Positions 47,711 through 59,425 of a DNA stretch of 64,000 nt are shown in pieces (the first letter of the stretch is position 1; each line of letters begins with the position of its first letter). The notes under the pieces were generated by a model. That model was not told where the DNA came from. It did not search any database and was given only the letters and a program-made list of their open reading frames with translations. Source of the stretch: Epiperipatus broadwayi (taxonomy: Eukaryota; Onychophora; Udeonychophora; Euonychophora; Peripatidae); the NCBI GenBank assembly GCA_028023455.1, contig JAQFVV010000030.1, forward strand, positions 9,636,876-9,700,875, written 5' to 3'. Both the position numbers and the translations under genes were made by a program.

Positions 47711-47727
47711 ACATCTATGTTGCTTTT

Positions 47728-50211
47728 AGAGAAAAGTTTTCATTAGGAAAAAAAAGATTTAAAAAAAGAAATAGATGTTTTTTTATATATATTGCATAAT
47801 TTATATTTAATAATTAATATAGTGTCTCTGAATATTTTCCAAAATCATTAATATATATGTATATTTGACTTGATGTGTGCATAACTATATAAATCATTGA
47901 TAAGCTGATTAAATTTGTTAGCAGTTTGCTTATTTACTCTGTTTGCATCACACATGTCTGAAATTAAAAGAATTAATATAAGTATATGTGTACATTGTAT
48001 ATAGCAATCCTGGATATTTATCTACCATGCGAATTTGTTATTCACCTTCTCACGATGCATATGGGTTCTGCTTGAGGTATTCATGAGGATTGAGTTTTGG
48101 GACAGGTAGAAACATTTCCCCCCATGAATATGTATATTTTTTTGCTTTATAATACAGGGGATTAAAAAGCCTATTTATTGTCATTCTATATATATATAAT
48201 ACTGGATCAACTCCACAGTAGATTGGGATAATTTTGTAATGGCCTGCATGTGTGAACATGTATAATGAATTAAAATGACGTTACTGTTTGTTTAATGCAT
48301 ACATATATATATGCATACTAATTATTAAACTTCAGAGATGATCTAATAGCATTTTAGGTACATTTTTGGGGGAAGTGTAATATTTAAATTACCAGATAAC
48401 AAATACACTATATCCTCATGCTAGCTTTAAAAAATGTCATTATCATTCAAAGGCATTTATTTAAACTATAGTATTCAAAGCTGGATATATTTGAATTATT
48501 GTTTTGAATTCAGATATATCCAAAATTTGTTAGATCCTGAGATACATTTGAGTTTGTCATACTGAACTGTATTATGTTGTAAATAAATATTGTTTTATTG
48601 ATTGTTAGATTTGTTTCAATGTTTTGTCCGATATTATCTGCTCTGCCAAGAATCTTTGTTATCCATGATCTAGAAGTGATATCTGAGAGACGGTAGCTGT
48701 GGTAGGCATTTATGCTTGGTATGCTCACCAGTAGAGGTCTAATGGCGCCCTCTGGTGTTGTATTAGGGTATCTTCTGTCCATTACAATATATATGTGTAT
48801 TCATAATATGAGTTAATATTTTTATGCAGTACATCATATATATATATAATTAGTATATTTTTAGAGATTAAGATTATCTCACTTTTTTAGAATGACTAAA
48901 AGCTTAAAATTAAAATTTTGAATTAACACTCTTTTTTTTTTTTTGAGAAAAGTAATTTAAAGTTTGCTCTAGGACATAACTACATAAGGCTCAGATATAA
49001 ATACTAGCGTAGTGAAACAGTGGTATAAACTTATCGTATATATGTGAGCATTTTACAAGGTTTGTATCCGTTTTTAAGGCATTAAACTTCGGCAATTAAA
49101 GCTGGTTGTTAAATTTTATAGGAACATAATGGTGAAAAACTTAAGTTTATTTTTATAACTTGAAAAATGCTATTTAAATAAATAAACCGTTAAATTTTGA
49201 TTTTTGACCCGAATCTTCAAAAACACATGTATAATTCAAATAGTTTTTATCACTTAAAAGAAACATGCAAATGTTTAACTTTTACTCATTTTTTTTCTTT
49301 CTCTTTCTCCCCTCTTCTAATAAATAATTCAATAATAACAGAAGCCATTTTCACAATTAGTTGTAAAGAAAGATTTATCCAAGCATGTTGAATAATACTT
49401 TTACAATCTCTAGAAGTAATTGTTTAATTTAAGATTGAGTAGAACTTAAATAAAATGTGACTAGACTCATTATAAAAGTTTCCAACGTGTCATTCAAATT
49501 ACATGCATTCAAATAAATTTTGCTTTAAATTGCATTTTCGCACTATAGGACTTTCTTTTTTAAAGTATTACGTATTAAATTTTAAAGTTTTAAGTATAAA
49601 AAAAATAATCGGAAGGTAAGTTATTTTGTAAATTATGTGACATTCAAACATCTGAAATGATAGATTGAGCTTCAAATCAGGAAAGTTCAGCTCTCCAGTT
49701 CATCACTCTATCACTTCACTAAACCATAGAGAACAAAGTTCAGGTTTTCAGGAATAGTTGTAATGAAGTTTATATACAATATTAATAATAGAGGATGGAA
49801 AGAATACAACAATTATTTAATAATAAAAACACAAACACTAACAGCAAAACCAAAAAAATAAAGTAACTTATACAATTACATATTTTGTTTATGCCAACAA
49901 CTTTAAATGAAGAGGTGAGGCATAACAATTAAATCTATGAAGAGAAGAAAAGCTCTAGAAAATGAAAGAATTATTACAGATAATTCAAAAATTGAAAGAA
50001 TAAGGAAATTGCTGTCAAAACTAAATATCAGATGACTAAATGATAAAGCTACATTAGGTGATTAGAAAAATACAGTAATAATGTTGATATTTTTAATAAA
50101 AAGGTGAAAAGAAAGATATATTAAAAAAACAGTAATGACATTGATACTTAAAAAAAAAAAGCTGAAAAACATTTTTCACTCTTTTACTAGTTCTATGCAC
50201 TATTTTTAATG
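47728..50211. other. Gene-free stretch with two unidentified blocks
   Basis: 48000-48260 and 48500-48785 are less AT-rich and hold minus frames of 69 and 90 codons without recognised motifs. The second contains AATGGCGCCCTCTGGTG, a word of the type found at ends of dispersed repeats. No copy elsewhere in the window. Confidence 0.4.
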
Positions 50212-50337
50212 AAAACTTCTAGTTAAAACAGGCAAAACTCTTCATACAATAGTGCCACTCAGTGCAAGCCAGAGTAATCAATGGATGCCAGAAGGCTTGT
50301 GCATAAAATCTCTACCTAGTGCTTACTTATCCAATAT

Positions 50338-50377
50338 CCACAGACTAGTTTCTAGTTTGTGGCTTTCATCAGTGAGG
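50338..50377 (-). ncRNA. Hammerhead ribozyme motif, family A, intact core
   Basis: CCUCA, CUGAUGA, a short stem II region, GAAAC, UA, GUC, UGUGG. CUGAUGA, GAAA and the GUC triplet are all present; stem I has four pairs and a U-U mismatch. Stem II is weak. Confidence 0.6.
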
Positions 50378-50495
50378 AGCCTTAGATCTGAGCACTGCAC
50401 CTAGATCTTAGGATTCTAAGGTCATGGTGCAATGCTCTCAGATCCAAGGCTCCTCACTAATGAGATCCAGGTGCAATGCTTTCAGACCCAAGACT

Positions 50496-50535
50496 CTTCA
50501 CTAATGAAAGCCACAAGCTAGAAACTAGTCTGGAG
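50496..50535 (+). ncRNA. Hammerhead motif, family A, with paired stem I change
   Basis: CUUCA, CUAAUGA at 50501-50507, AGC/GCU stem II, GAAA at 50521-50524, ACUAGU, C, UGGAG. Stem I position 4 is U-A where the family has C-G, so pairing is kept. The G of CUGAUGA is A, which should abolish activity. Confidence 0.5.
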
Positions 50536-51060
50536 ATATTGGATGAGTAGGCACTAGATAGGATTTTATGCACAAGCCTTCTGACATCCATTAATTACTC
50601 TGGCTTGCACTGAGTGGCATTACTGTATGGAGAGTTTTTTCCTGTTTTAATAACAGTTATGAGCAAGCATAAGAAACAATGATCATGGGATGTTTAGTGG
50701 TTTAAAACTTCTAGTTCTTGAAATGTAGTCATTTATATGCAATAATATTATTACTTTTTATATGAACAAAATATATTTTCTCCAATGGAAAAAAGCAATA
50801 TTAGAATTGCAGATCTTTACTGAAGTCATTGCAACTCATCTCAAACTTTGGATTCACACTAACTAAAATAATAAGCTGGATTTAAAAGTAGTTTTAGGCT
50901 AGTAGATGACATCTAATTAAAATTATAAAAAGAACAGATAAATATGAGCTGCCAGTATGCTTCAGATTTGTAGATTATGAAAAGACACTTGACTCTAAGT
51001 GTATTTTTTGTAATATTTAAAGCTTTGAAACATTATGATATAGATCCAAGATATTTTTAT

Positions 51061-51280
51061 ATTACTTATAATAAATCTTCACATATACACTTTAATGCAA
51101 ATTTTTTTATATAATTCCTTTAATTTCCTAACAGTTTCAACTGTCCTGCAGTCTTCATCAGAGCATTTGCATAACCTTTTTTCTTTTAAATTTATTTGTA
51201 TATGTGGAGATTTATTATGAGTAACACATATGAAGGAATGCAAAAAAGTAAAGGAGAAGATATAAGAATAATATTGTTAC
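51061..51280. mobile_element. Family C foldback element inside LINE copy 5
   Basis: Arms 51061-51165 (minus) and 51190-51280 (plus) share CACATATACACTTTAATGCA and its partial complement TATATGTGGAGATTTATTAT. The LINE reading resumes after it, so it is younger than that LINE. TSD not clear. Confidence 0.65.
51127..51163 (-). ncRNA. Hammerhead-like motif, family C
   Basis: CUCUGAUGA, stem II CUG/CAG, GAAAC, UGUU, AGGAA. CUGAUGA and GAAA are intact. Stem I is weak, as in the other family C copies. Confidence 0.4.
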
Positions 51281-51540
51281 ATTCTGAAAAATATTTATAA
51301 ATGCAAGAGCAGTGATACTAAAAAGATTAATATTGGGAAAAGTTTACGACAAGTGATTCCATGTTACCAAAACTTTTTATGGCAATTTTATGAAAAATAC
51401 TTTGTAAGTAAAATGAGAAGTTAGTTAAAGGAATGAAAAATAAGTGATTTTTTAAGGATTTTGTAGATATTGTTTTTGCAGAATTTTCAAGAAATGTTAA
51501 AAGTGTTACCAAATTAAAGCAATAAAGTAGAATTATAATG

Positions 51541-54260
51541 ATAAATGCTAAATAGTAGAGATAATTTTTATATATATATATTAAATGTTTTTATTAACTA
51601 TATATTAAAAAAAAAACTGTTTTCAATCACAATTAGATTTATCTTGAAATAAAAGTGCAGATGAGCCAGAAATTAACTAAGTCAATCCCTTGTTGTAGAA
51701 AAATAAATTAACTAAATTAATTTATGACCCTACCCTAATGCTTTTCTTTCAAGTTATATTTAAAAACTTTAATTGTGGTTGAACAAACAATTATTTTTTT
51801 CATTTTAGTGCACAGTCAATAAAAGCATTTAATATTAAAATAAAATTTATGTCTATCATTTTTAAGTTTTTAGTATTGGCACAGTAAATGAAAATGTAAA
51901 ACTATATTGTATTTTAAATTGACTAGATTGTAGTTGATATAAATATATCAATAGCTATTTTTGCCATAAGTTAATGTGTACATAACTTATGTGTATACAA
52001 GTGATTCAAAATATGAAATATTCTTTTAATCAATCCATTCATCCAGACATAGATCTGACTTCTGGGAAATCTACAAATTTAATTTGCATATTCAATGCTC
52101 TATTAAGAGAGTTTGCTAACTTTTTTTTTCAGCTTTAAAATTCATGTAAATTTTTTTCTAATATTTTAATTTCAAAAAAATTCTGAAGACATCAGGATAG
52201 TTGAAAAAGTGGGACTTTCAAAGTATGGTAAGTTCAATAATGATGAGCGCTCATTGTGTTCTTGGCAGTCTTGAACTAATTTATGATATTACTTCGAGAA
52301 AATATTACAAATGACTAAAAACTTGACTTTTTAAAAGTTTATGATTATTTTTGCATAGTAATTGTGTGATAATTTTTAGAAATCAAAAAAATATATTATT
52401 ACATTTATTTTCTACAGAAATATTTTATCTTTAAATATAAAAGATTATATTTTTCTGAGTAACATTACCATGGAAATTATGATAGTGGGAAATACAATCT
52501 ATCTAGAAAATGATGTTATTAAAAATCTATTAGAAAATATAACCATATTGTAAAATTTACTAAAAAAATTTAAACTTTTAGAGCATAACTTGATAGATTT
52601 ACTAGATATTAAAAATTGTTTGTTCAGATTTTCAAAACAAACATCAAACAAAGAAGATTTCATTCATTTTGCAAATTGAAACAGTGCCACCTGAAGTCTG
52701 ATAATGAAATAACACTTTGTGTTGATTGAAATCTAATTTTTAAAATAATTCTGAAAATTAAATGTGATTTTTTAAAATGTAATTAATTTCTAAAAATAAA
52801 AATCTATCAAATGAGATCAAAGTTAATATATTCTGATAAATAATAATGGTTTAATATTAAAATAAAAGTTGAAAGCTTAGAGTAAGTGAGAATAAAAAAA
52901 TCTGTCAGAGTACAGGAGAGTTATTTAACAATTTTACTTTGTTTGGAAATTTTGGTACTTGTGAGATTTCAAGTAAACCAAGATGGCAGCCTGTATTTTT
53001 AATAAATATACAGTTTCAGGGCACCCTATAAAATGGTTAAAAAATTCCTGCTAGGAAACATATTTAATAATTACATTTTATTTTTTATTACTGTTATTTT
53101 TAAAAAGGAAATAATTGTGAAAAAATTAATTACAATATTTCAAATTTTTTTTTTGATTAACTTATTAACCCTTTCAACAATTATTATTTAATTGGCCGAA
53201 TGAGTTAAAAATCAAAACTTGTAATTGGCCAACTCACAACTTTAACAAAATCTATTGTTAAAATAGATCACTTTTAATAATATAAATACATTAGTTTCAT
53301 TTGTAAAAAGTATATTACTGAATTGTCAGATTATGAAACAAACGAAAGTCTTTTCAAAAATAAAATTTGATTTATAATTTAAAAAATATTCAATTGCGGT
53401 GAAATAAAAGTAACCGCTATTCAACCAACCAAAAAAGATTGCGTCAGCAATCTTTTTTTTTTCTCTTTAACGTTACGATCAATATGTAGCAATAAATAAA
53501 TAATTCTTGGTAATATCTTAACTATTTTTCTAAAATAATTTGATTTTTAGTATTATTTTATCAATAATAATTTGTAATTGAATTCAAATATTGTTTAAAA
53601 TGTTGTAAACATTCGTTTATAATTTTCGTAATAAAAATCAAAACGAACGTAACTTTTTACTTTTTGGCAGTCATTTCCCTTTCTGACAGAAGTGGGACAG
53701 CCAATAAGATTCAAGAAAAGTTGGTGAGGAGGCGGTGCTTTGGTTTTGTTTGACATATATGGTCATTTTTATTGATTTTTTACTTGTAAAATAAATCTGA
53801 AGAGGGCACCATCTTACAGAACTTTTGATTTTCTTTCGAATGACATATTATATGTATACATGGGATAAAAAGTAGCCAATTTAGAGTGATGTCAAATCTT
53901 CTCGTTTTTAGATGAGTCATGCATTCAAAGAATTAATAGAAAAATGAAAATAATATATAAATATGATATTTACACTGTATTCATGTCAGCAATATGCAAT
54001 CATATCATGACTATTAACACACTTTTTGAGAGGGTAAGATCTTATAGATTTGGAAATAGTTCACAGCATGATATTCTGTGATAGGAAGGTCCCCAATTTT
54101 TCTTGTTATGACAATTTACCAAAAAATTGCCCTGACAAAAAGAAGAACACTGAATTGAACCAAAGTATGATAATATTAAGGGTGTCTTGTTGCTTTCCAT
54201 GTTATAATATAAGTAAAAAAATTGAAATAAAGCTTCTTAATGAAATTTATCAAAATTTAT
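51541..54260. other. AT-rich DNA, nothing recognised
   Basis: No coding signal. 53400-53780 is slightly less AT-rich. A 93-codon plus frame at 54050-54331 has no recognised motif and overlaps the start of the next repeat. Confidence 0.45.
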
Positions 54261-54299
54261 TTCTTTTTTTTAATTTAACAATTGATTTATTAATTTTTC

Positions 54300-54660
54300 T
54301 TTTTGTTAACTTGAGGTCAACATGGGTATGATAACAATATTGGCATCAGGATGGGATTTGAAAATTCTATCATTAGATTTTCAATAATATGGGTGGCTAA
54401 AGAGTTGGAGGTTGGAGTAGATTGAAGCCTGTCCATTGAAGTATAAGGATTTGCTATCTTAATATAAATTGAGCACTGATTGTATATATGTATGGGAGAT
54501 GATAATCTGTACCAATTGATGAGTGCTGGTTCAGCACAAAATATATATATTGGTGATTATTTATCTTTTCTTCCTGTGTGTGGTCATGTGTATCAGTAGT
54601 ATGAAATAGTGTGGATGGTTGAGATGGCTTAAAAGTCTGGGTTCAAATTGCCTATATTTT
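54300..54660 (+). mobile_element. Family B element, single orientation
   Basis: Shares GATTTTCAATAATATGG, TTGAAGCCTGTCC, TGCTATCTTAATATAAA and GTGTATCAGTAGTATG with the copies at 7.4-7.9 kb, in the same order with the ribozyme between. No facing arm found. Confidence 0.65.
54511..54554 (+). ncRNA. Hammerhead motif, family B, decayed
   Basis: ACCAA, UUGAUGA at 54516-54522, perfect stem II GUGCU/AGCAC, AAAA instead of GAAA, UAUAUAUA, UUGGU. Stem I is intact; the two core changes should abolish cleavage. Confidence 0.5.
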
Positions 54661-54909
54661 AATTTTACAACTAACATATCTTCAGTAGATTTTATTAGGC
54701 CCTTGAAATTGTACATTATCAAAAAAATTCTAATTTTTTTTTTTTTTTTTTTTTAAAAAGCTTACCAAAACTATATTGTAAATGAAAGTCACTTAATACA
54801 TATAATTTTAATTTAAATCAATTTCACACATATAGTCCATATCAATCACTAAATATTTCTGCAGTAAGTTGATATGTATATTCTACATATATATTATATT
54901 TAGAATGTG

Positions 54910-54916
54910 TACATAA

Positions 54917-54949
<33 letters not shown>

Positions 54950-54951
54950 TA
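54910..54951. repeat. (TA)n run
   Basis: TA run interrupted by GTA. Confidence 0.85.
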
Positions 54952-55744
54952 AGAAATTAGTCACTTTTCTGTTTAAAATTTCTGACATTTTTTTTCAACA
55001 AATTATTTTGAAAATAACTATTAAATATTGATTTTAAAATGCTATAAAAATGTAATTCCAACTAATTTTGTATATTTTGAAATTATTAAACACATGTGTA
55101 AAGATATACTGTTTTTGATTTTACTTTTAACAATTAACTATCAATGAGATGTTTAATAATTTAATTTGAGAGCAAAACACAGTTTTTAGTACATAAAAAG
55201 AAAAAAATGAGATTGTAATGTGAAATAATATATTATTCATATAAAAACAAAAATACATCAGTGATGCAACATAATAAAAATTATTTACTTTTGTTATTAA
55301 CATTCTTAAAAAAAGCAATTTTCTTACCATCCTCTTGTGAGCTTTATTTAAAACAAATAAAAATTTTAAGAATAATTTTTAAGTTTGACCCATGAAATTA
55401 TTGAATATTTTTAATATTTTTTCCACCCTCTGTTCCTTATTTAAGAAACTAGGTGACATACTGAAAAGATGAGTATTTTATATGAATTAAACTGTATTAC
55501 TTAGTTATGTACCAGATTTCAAGCAATTCTATTGAATTTAAATATATTAAACCTCAATTTTAAATTTTCATTCTAATTTGAAAAAGATCAAAACATAGCA
55601 AATAAACAAACATTCAAATAAACTTATTTTTTGACTTCAATAAAAGCATTTAAAAAGACAAATATTGGCCAATAGTTTTTACAGATAAAAATTAATTGAA
55701 AATTCTGAATTAAAAGAAATAACCTGCTAAAAACACTTTAATCA

Positions 55745-56290
55745 AAATTAACAATACAGATTAAAATGCAATGGATGAAATTAATTACAAAATTAAACAT
55801 AGATGGAATACTTTTGATAGAAAGATCAGAGTATTAAAAGAAAATATATCTATGTGTTTAAAAAGCAAGGTTTTAATATATAAATTTTATCAATTCTTAT
55901 ATATAGATCTAAGATTTAGACATTCATCAGAAAAGCAATATGTAAACAATATTACACAATAAAGTATAAAGAATGAGTAGTTGGAGTATAAGAAGAAATC
56001 AAAGGCAAAGTATATAGATGACAAAAACAAGCAGATATAATTGAAAAAATTAAAAGTACTTATATATACTTCTAAAAAACATGATAATAGATAGATACTT
56101 GAAATCTTAAATTGGATCTCAAGAGAACGTAAAAGAGAAAAAGATTTTAAGAGAGATGAATAGACAAAATTTATTGGAGTGGTTTGAAAAAGAGAAGCTA
56201 CGGATTTATTAAACTTGGATAGACCTTTTTCAGTAATGGATCAATAATGCAGAAAAATGATTATGATCTAACCATGAGTTTCTAATACCT
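55745..56290 (+). pseudogene. RTE-type LINE relic, 3' fragment
   Basis: MDEINYKIKHRWNTFDRK and LKENISMCLKSKV (55771-55875) match the RT thumb of copies 2 and 3; ILEILNWISRERKR near 56095-56140 matches the C-terminal block. Deletions and stops throughout. The tail ends near ATGATTATGATC, like the copy 3 end. Confidence 0.6.
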
Positions 56291-57380
56291 GCTACCCTAC
56301 CATATTTTTTAATATTAATTTTGAGAGTGTATTTATATTTTTCATATATTTTCAGGTTTTATTAATTTGCTTGTGAATAAAGAATACATATAATTTTAAA
56401 ATATATTTAAAATATTTTTTAACAGTAAATTTGACTAATGTGAGAATATGCTTTTTTCTTCCAGTTTCATTTTGACCACAAAAGTACTTAGTTTGTTCAT
56501 ACAAAATAGCAAATGAAAAAAAAAAAAAAACTTTTTCATTGACAGTGTTGTATTTTTACATATATGTTGGTTAAAAATTGGTTTGAATTCAGACTAATAA
56601 TGAACTGAACAGATGGTAGGTAATAATAAGAAATTATTTATAAGAATTTACTAAAAATAACCAATAAAATTTTATATTCAAAAACTAAAAGATTATCTCA
56701 TTAAATGTTAAATATTGTTTCCAATAGAAAAAGTATTTTTTATGTTTTCTCTTTACCCTGTTTTCATTTATTCTTTCTCTTTTTCTTCTATTTTTTTTTA
56801 TTGTACTACTATAAATTATTTGGGTTGTTATAGAATCCAGTAGATATATTTTTTATGATATTAGTAACATTTTTCTATTAAATGTGAGTATGGTATTGTA
56901 TATTTGTGCAACCACATTTCCATTCATTAAACCCATACATAGCGATAATGATTCCAAACTTTTATATCAATGAAAAGAACATCAGACTATAGTCTAAATT
57001 GTAAGTCTTGTTCAATTTAAGTCAGTAAATGTAGAATTTATTTTAGCAGCTTCAGCTTGACCTAAATCCATTTTATTCTAAAAGTAGGTGGTTCTCAAGT
57101 ATTGACATAATAATTACTGGCTTGTAAGTGACTTACAATGATAAAAGTGGTAATAATTTTTGGATCAGATTAGGTTTTAAGATCATTATTACTTTGCTTT
57201 CAAATCAAGTGTTTAGAATAGCTTTCCATATTAATAATGTTGGCAAATAATTTTTCCAAGTATATTTGGGCTTTAGGTCCTGAATTATTAGAAACTCTAT
57301 AAATATATTCTCAGCTCCTGAATACATTCCTGGTTACAATATAGAGCAGTTTCAATTTCACTAATATTGACTGGTGGTGT
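56291..57380. other. AT-rich DNA, nothing recognised
   Basis: No coding, repeat-family or RNA signal seen. Confidence 0.5.
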
Positions 57381-57393
57381 TAGGTTTAAATTT

Positions 57394-57876
57394 AAACCAC
57401 TAAACATCACATGATCACTATTTTTATGCTCACTCATAACTGTTATTAAAATAGGCAAATTCTCCATACAGTAGTGCCACTCAGTGCAAGCCAGAGTAAT
57501 CAATGGATGCCAGAAGGCTTGTGCATAAAATCACTATCTAGTGCCTACTCATCCAATATCCCCAGACCTATATGACTATATAAGCTAATGATCTTAGATT
57601 GAAAATATTATTGTGTTTTCAATTTTTTTCTCATAGTGTTGTAGTTAAGTAGAGATAAAAGGTGGCTTCTGGAGGGTTGCATTAGATCCTAAGATCTAGG
57701 TGCAGTGCTCCCAGATCCAAGGCTTCTCACTGATGAAGGCCACAAGACCGAAACTAGTCTGGGGATATTGGTTGAGTAGGCACTAAATGGGGATTTTATG
57801 CACAAGCTTTCTGGCATCCATTGATTACTTTGGTTGGCACAGAGTGGTACTACTGTATGGAGAGTTTTGCCTGTTT
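57394..57876. mobile_element. Family A foldback element, one arm cut at the ribozyme cleavage point
   Basis: Perfect 13-bp TSD TAGGTTTAAATTT at 57381-57393 and 57877-57889. The minus-oriented left arm (57394 to about 57564) holds only the sequence downstream of the predicted cleavage site and stops within a base or two of it. The inner spacer (57565-57660) and the complete plus arm follow. No ORF. Confidence 0.85.
57725..57764 (+). ncRNA. Hammerhead ribozyme motif, family A, intact core
   Basis: UCUCA, CUGAUGA at 57730-57736, a stem II region able to pair as GGCC/GACC with one mismatch and loop ACAA, GAAA at 57750-57753, ACUAGU, C at 57759, UGGGG. Stem I is five pairs with two G-U. One of the best family A copies for a cleavage test. 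Confidence 0.65.
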
Positions 57877-58223
57877 TAGGTTTAAATTTGAGACTCATAA
57901 GAAAAAAATCTTTCAGTTCTGTTCTATTTATACTTTTTCACGATCTGTTAATTATGTATGACCTTAGATGTTTAATATATAACATTTGCTCCTATCTGAG
58001 AGTCTTTTTAGAAAAGTTTCTACATTTATCAAACCTGCCTAGAAGTGAGCAGATCTTCTGGATGTTGTAAAACTTTGTTTTCTATGGATTTTATCTTTTT
58101 TATTTTTTTAACGTCATTAAGATATTTTAGAAATTTATCACTAATTTCTGGATTTTGGAAAAACAAACATTCTTTAATGATAGTAGTATTAGACATTTCA
58201 TTCTGTTTACAGATAGAGAATTT

Positions 58224-58282
58224 TAAAACAGGCAAAACAGTTATACACAAGCATAAGAGGAGGTGGTCATGTGATGTTTATT
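58224..58282 (+). mobile_element. Family A element reduced to its two ends (59 bp)
   Basis: TAAAACAGGCAAAA is joined directly to CAGTTATACACAAGCATAAG and GGTCATGTGATGTTTATT. A perfect 13-bp TSD AGATAGAGAATTT lies at 58211-58223 and 58283-58295. Both arms, with their ribozymes, are missing. Confidence 0.85.
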
Positions 58283-58295
58283 AGATAGAGAATTT

Positions 58296-59234
58296 GGTAT
58301 CTTAGAGAAGTAAAAACAGTATTAAAAAAAAGACATGATAATTAAATAAAATGAAAAATAATTACCATAATAAACAACTAATAGTGAATAATTGTACATA
58401 AAATATTTAGAAATAATTTTGACTATTTTTTAATTTTTAAATATTTAAAGCCATTTAATATTATAAATAAATTTTATAAACGTAAACATACAGTTCGTTT
58501 TTGAATTTATATTTCAACCATTTTTTTTTAATATAACATGAACGTAGTAAGAAATAAGATTTTCTTGGCGCCAGGTGTATTAAATATAAAATACAATTAA
58601 CCCTTCATATCTCATATTTAAAATAAATATACACACATATGTATAACTTAAGATCAAATTTAAATAATTTTATTCTTATAAACAGAAATAAATTCAAAAT
58701 ATTGGCTAGGTTTTAAATAAATCAATAAATATTTAAAATGCAAATATTATACTTTTGAGATGTGATAATATGTTGGACTATTTCCATCATCTATCAGTAA
58801 ATATTGCAAATATAGAAAATTTTAGACTTTATTTAAACTTTTCAAATCTAAATAACATAATAACACACAAATAGACAACACAGGTTAGTAATTATACAAT
58901 GTTTGGAGTAGTATTATTTTACACTCTTCTTCAGATATATACTTTTAAGATCTCTTAATTAAAATATGGCAAACAAAATTAGTTAATGATGATAAAATAA
59001 ACCACTGGATTAGTTTTTGTATTAATTGATCGTTTTTAAGCAGAAAACTATATATCATAATATCAATAGATGATTACTTAAATCATAAATAAATAAAAAA
59101 CATCACCCAGTTAAAAATCTTTTCTTCTAATATATAATTGTTCTTCATGAAGTGAGAATTTTATTGAAGATTAGAAAAATCATCTAAAAACTGAAATTTA
59201 GACGTATGATTTTTTTTCTTCTACAGAACAGGTT
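58296..59234. other. AT-rich DNA, nothing recognised
   Basis: The line GTGATAATATGTTGGACTAT at 58760 resembles 10077-10097 (GTGATAATATGTTTGACTAT, followed in both by CAT-ATCTAT-AGTAAAT), an unnamed dispersed repeat. Otherwise nothing. Confidence 0.45.
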
Positions 59235-59425
59235 TTTTTATACCCACATTGTGGAGATGATAATCTGGATCAACTGATGAGTGCTGCTTTAGCACGAAAT
59301 ACGTGTTGGTGATTATTTATCTTTTCAACATGTGTGTGATCAAGTGTATCAGTGGTATGAGATAGCATGGATGGTTGAAGGTCATGTGAAAGTCTGAGTT
59401 CAAATCCCCTATATATTAAAATTTA
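59235..59425 (+). mobile_element. Family B fragment with hammerhead
   Basis: Runs from GTGGAGATGATAATCTGGAT through the ribozyme to GTTCAAATCCCCTATATA. No facing arm. No clear TSD. Confidence 0.65.
59270..59309 (+). ncRNA. Hammerhead motif, family B, cleavage base changed
   Basis: UCAA, CUGAUGA at 59274-59280, stem II GUGCU/AGCAC with loop GCUUU, GAAA at 59296-59299, UACGUG, UUGG. The core is intact, but the base before the cleavage bond is G, which the NUH rule excludes; a 2-bp loss from the family UACGUAUA explains it. Confidence 0.6.

Larger units (their letters stand above)
50224..50703. mobile_element. Family A foldback element with two opposed hammerheads (480 bp)
   Basis: Perfect 12-bp TSD AAAACTTCTAGT at 50212-50223 and 50704-50715. 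Left arm minus (50226-50412), right arm plus (50413-50650), then the outer tail CAGTTATGAGCAAGCATAAG to GTTTAGTGGTTT. A partial tandem repeat at 50430-50500 duplicates the segment leading into the plus ribozyme. Confidence 0.85.
50780..51540 (+). pseudogene. RTE-type LINE relic, copy 5 (RT region)
   Basis: Plus-strand RT remnants: ATHL then a motif 1-like stretch (50830-50900), RFVDYEKTLDSK at motif A (about 50965-51000), KHYDIDPRYFYI, interruption by a family C element at 51061-51280, then ILKNIYK and SLRQVIP at motif B (near 51330-51355) and a ...EMLKVLP end (about 51490-51515). Many stops. Order matches 27680-28171. Confidence 0.6.

Noticed and set aside
49197-49391. Small plus-strand frame as a gene
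   Set aside because: Low-complexity, AT-driven composition and no recognisable feature around it.
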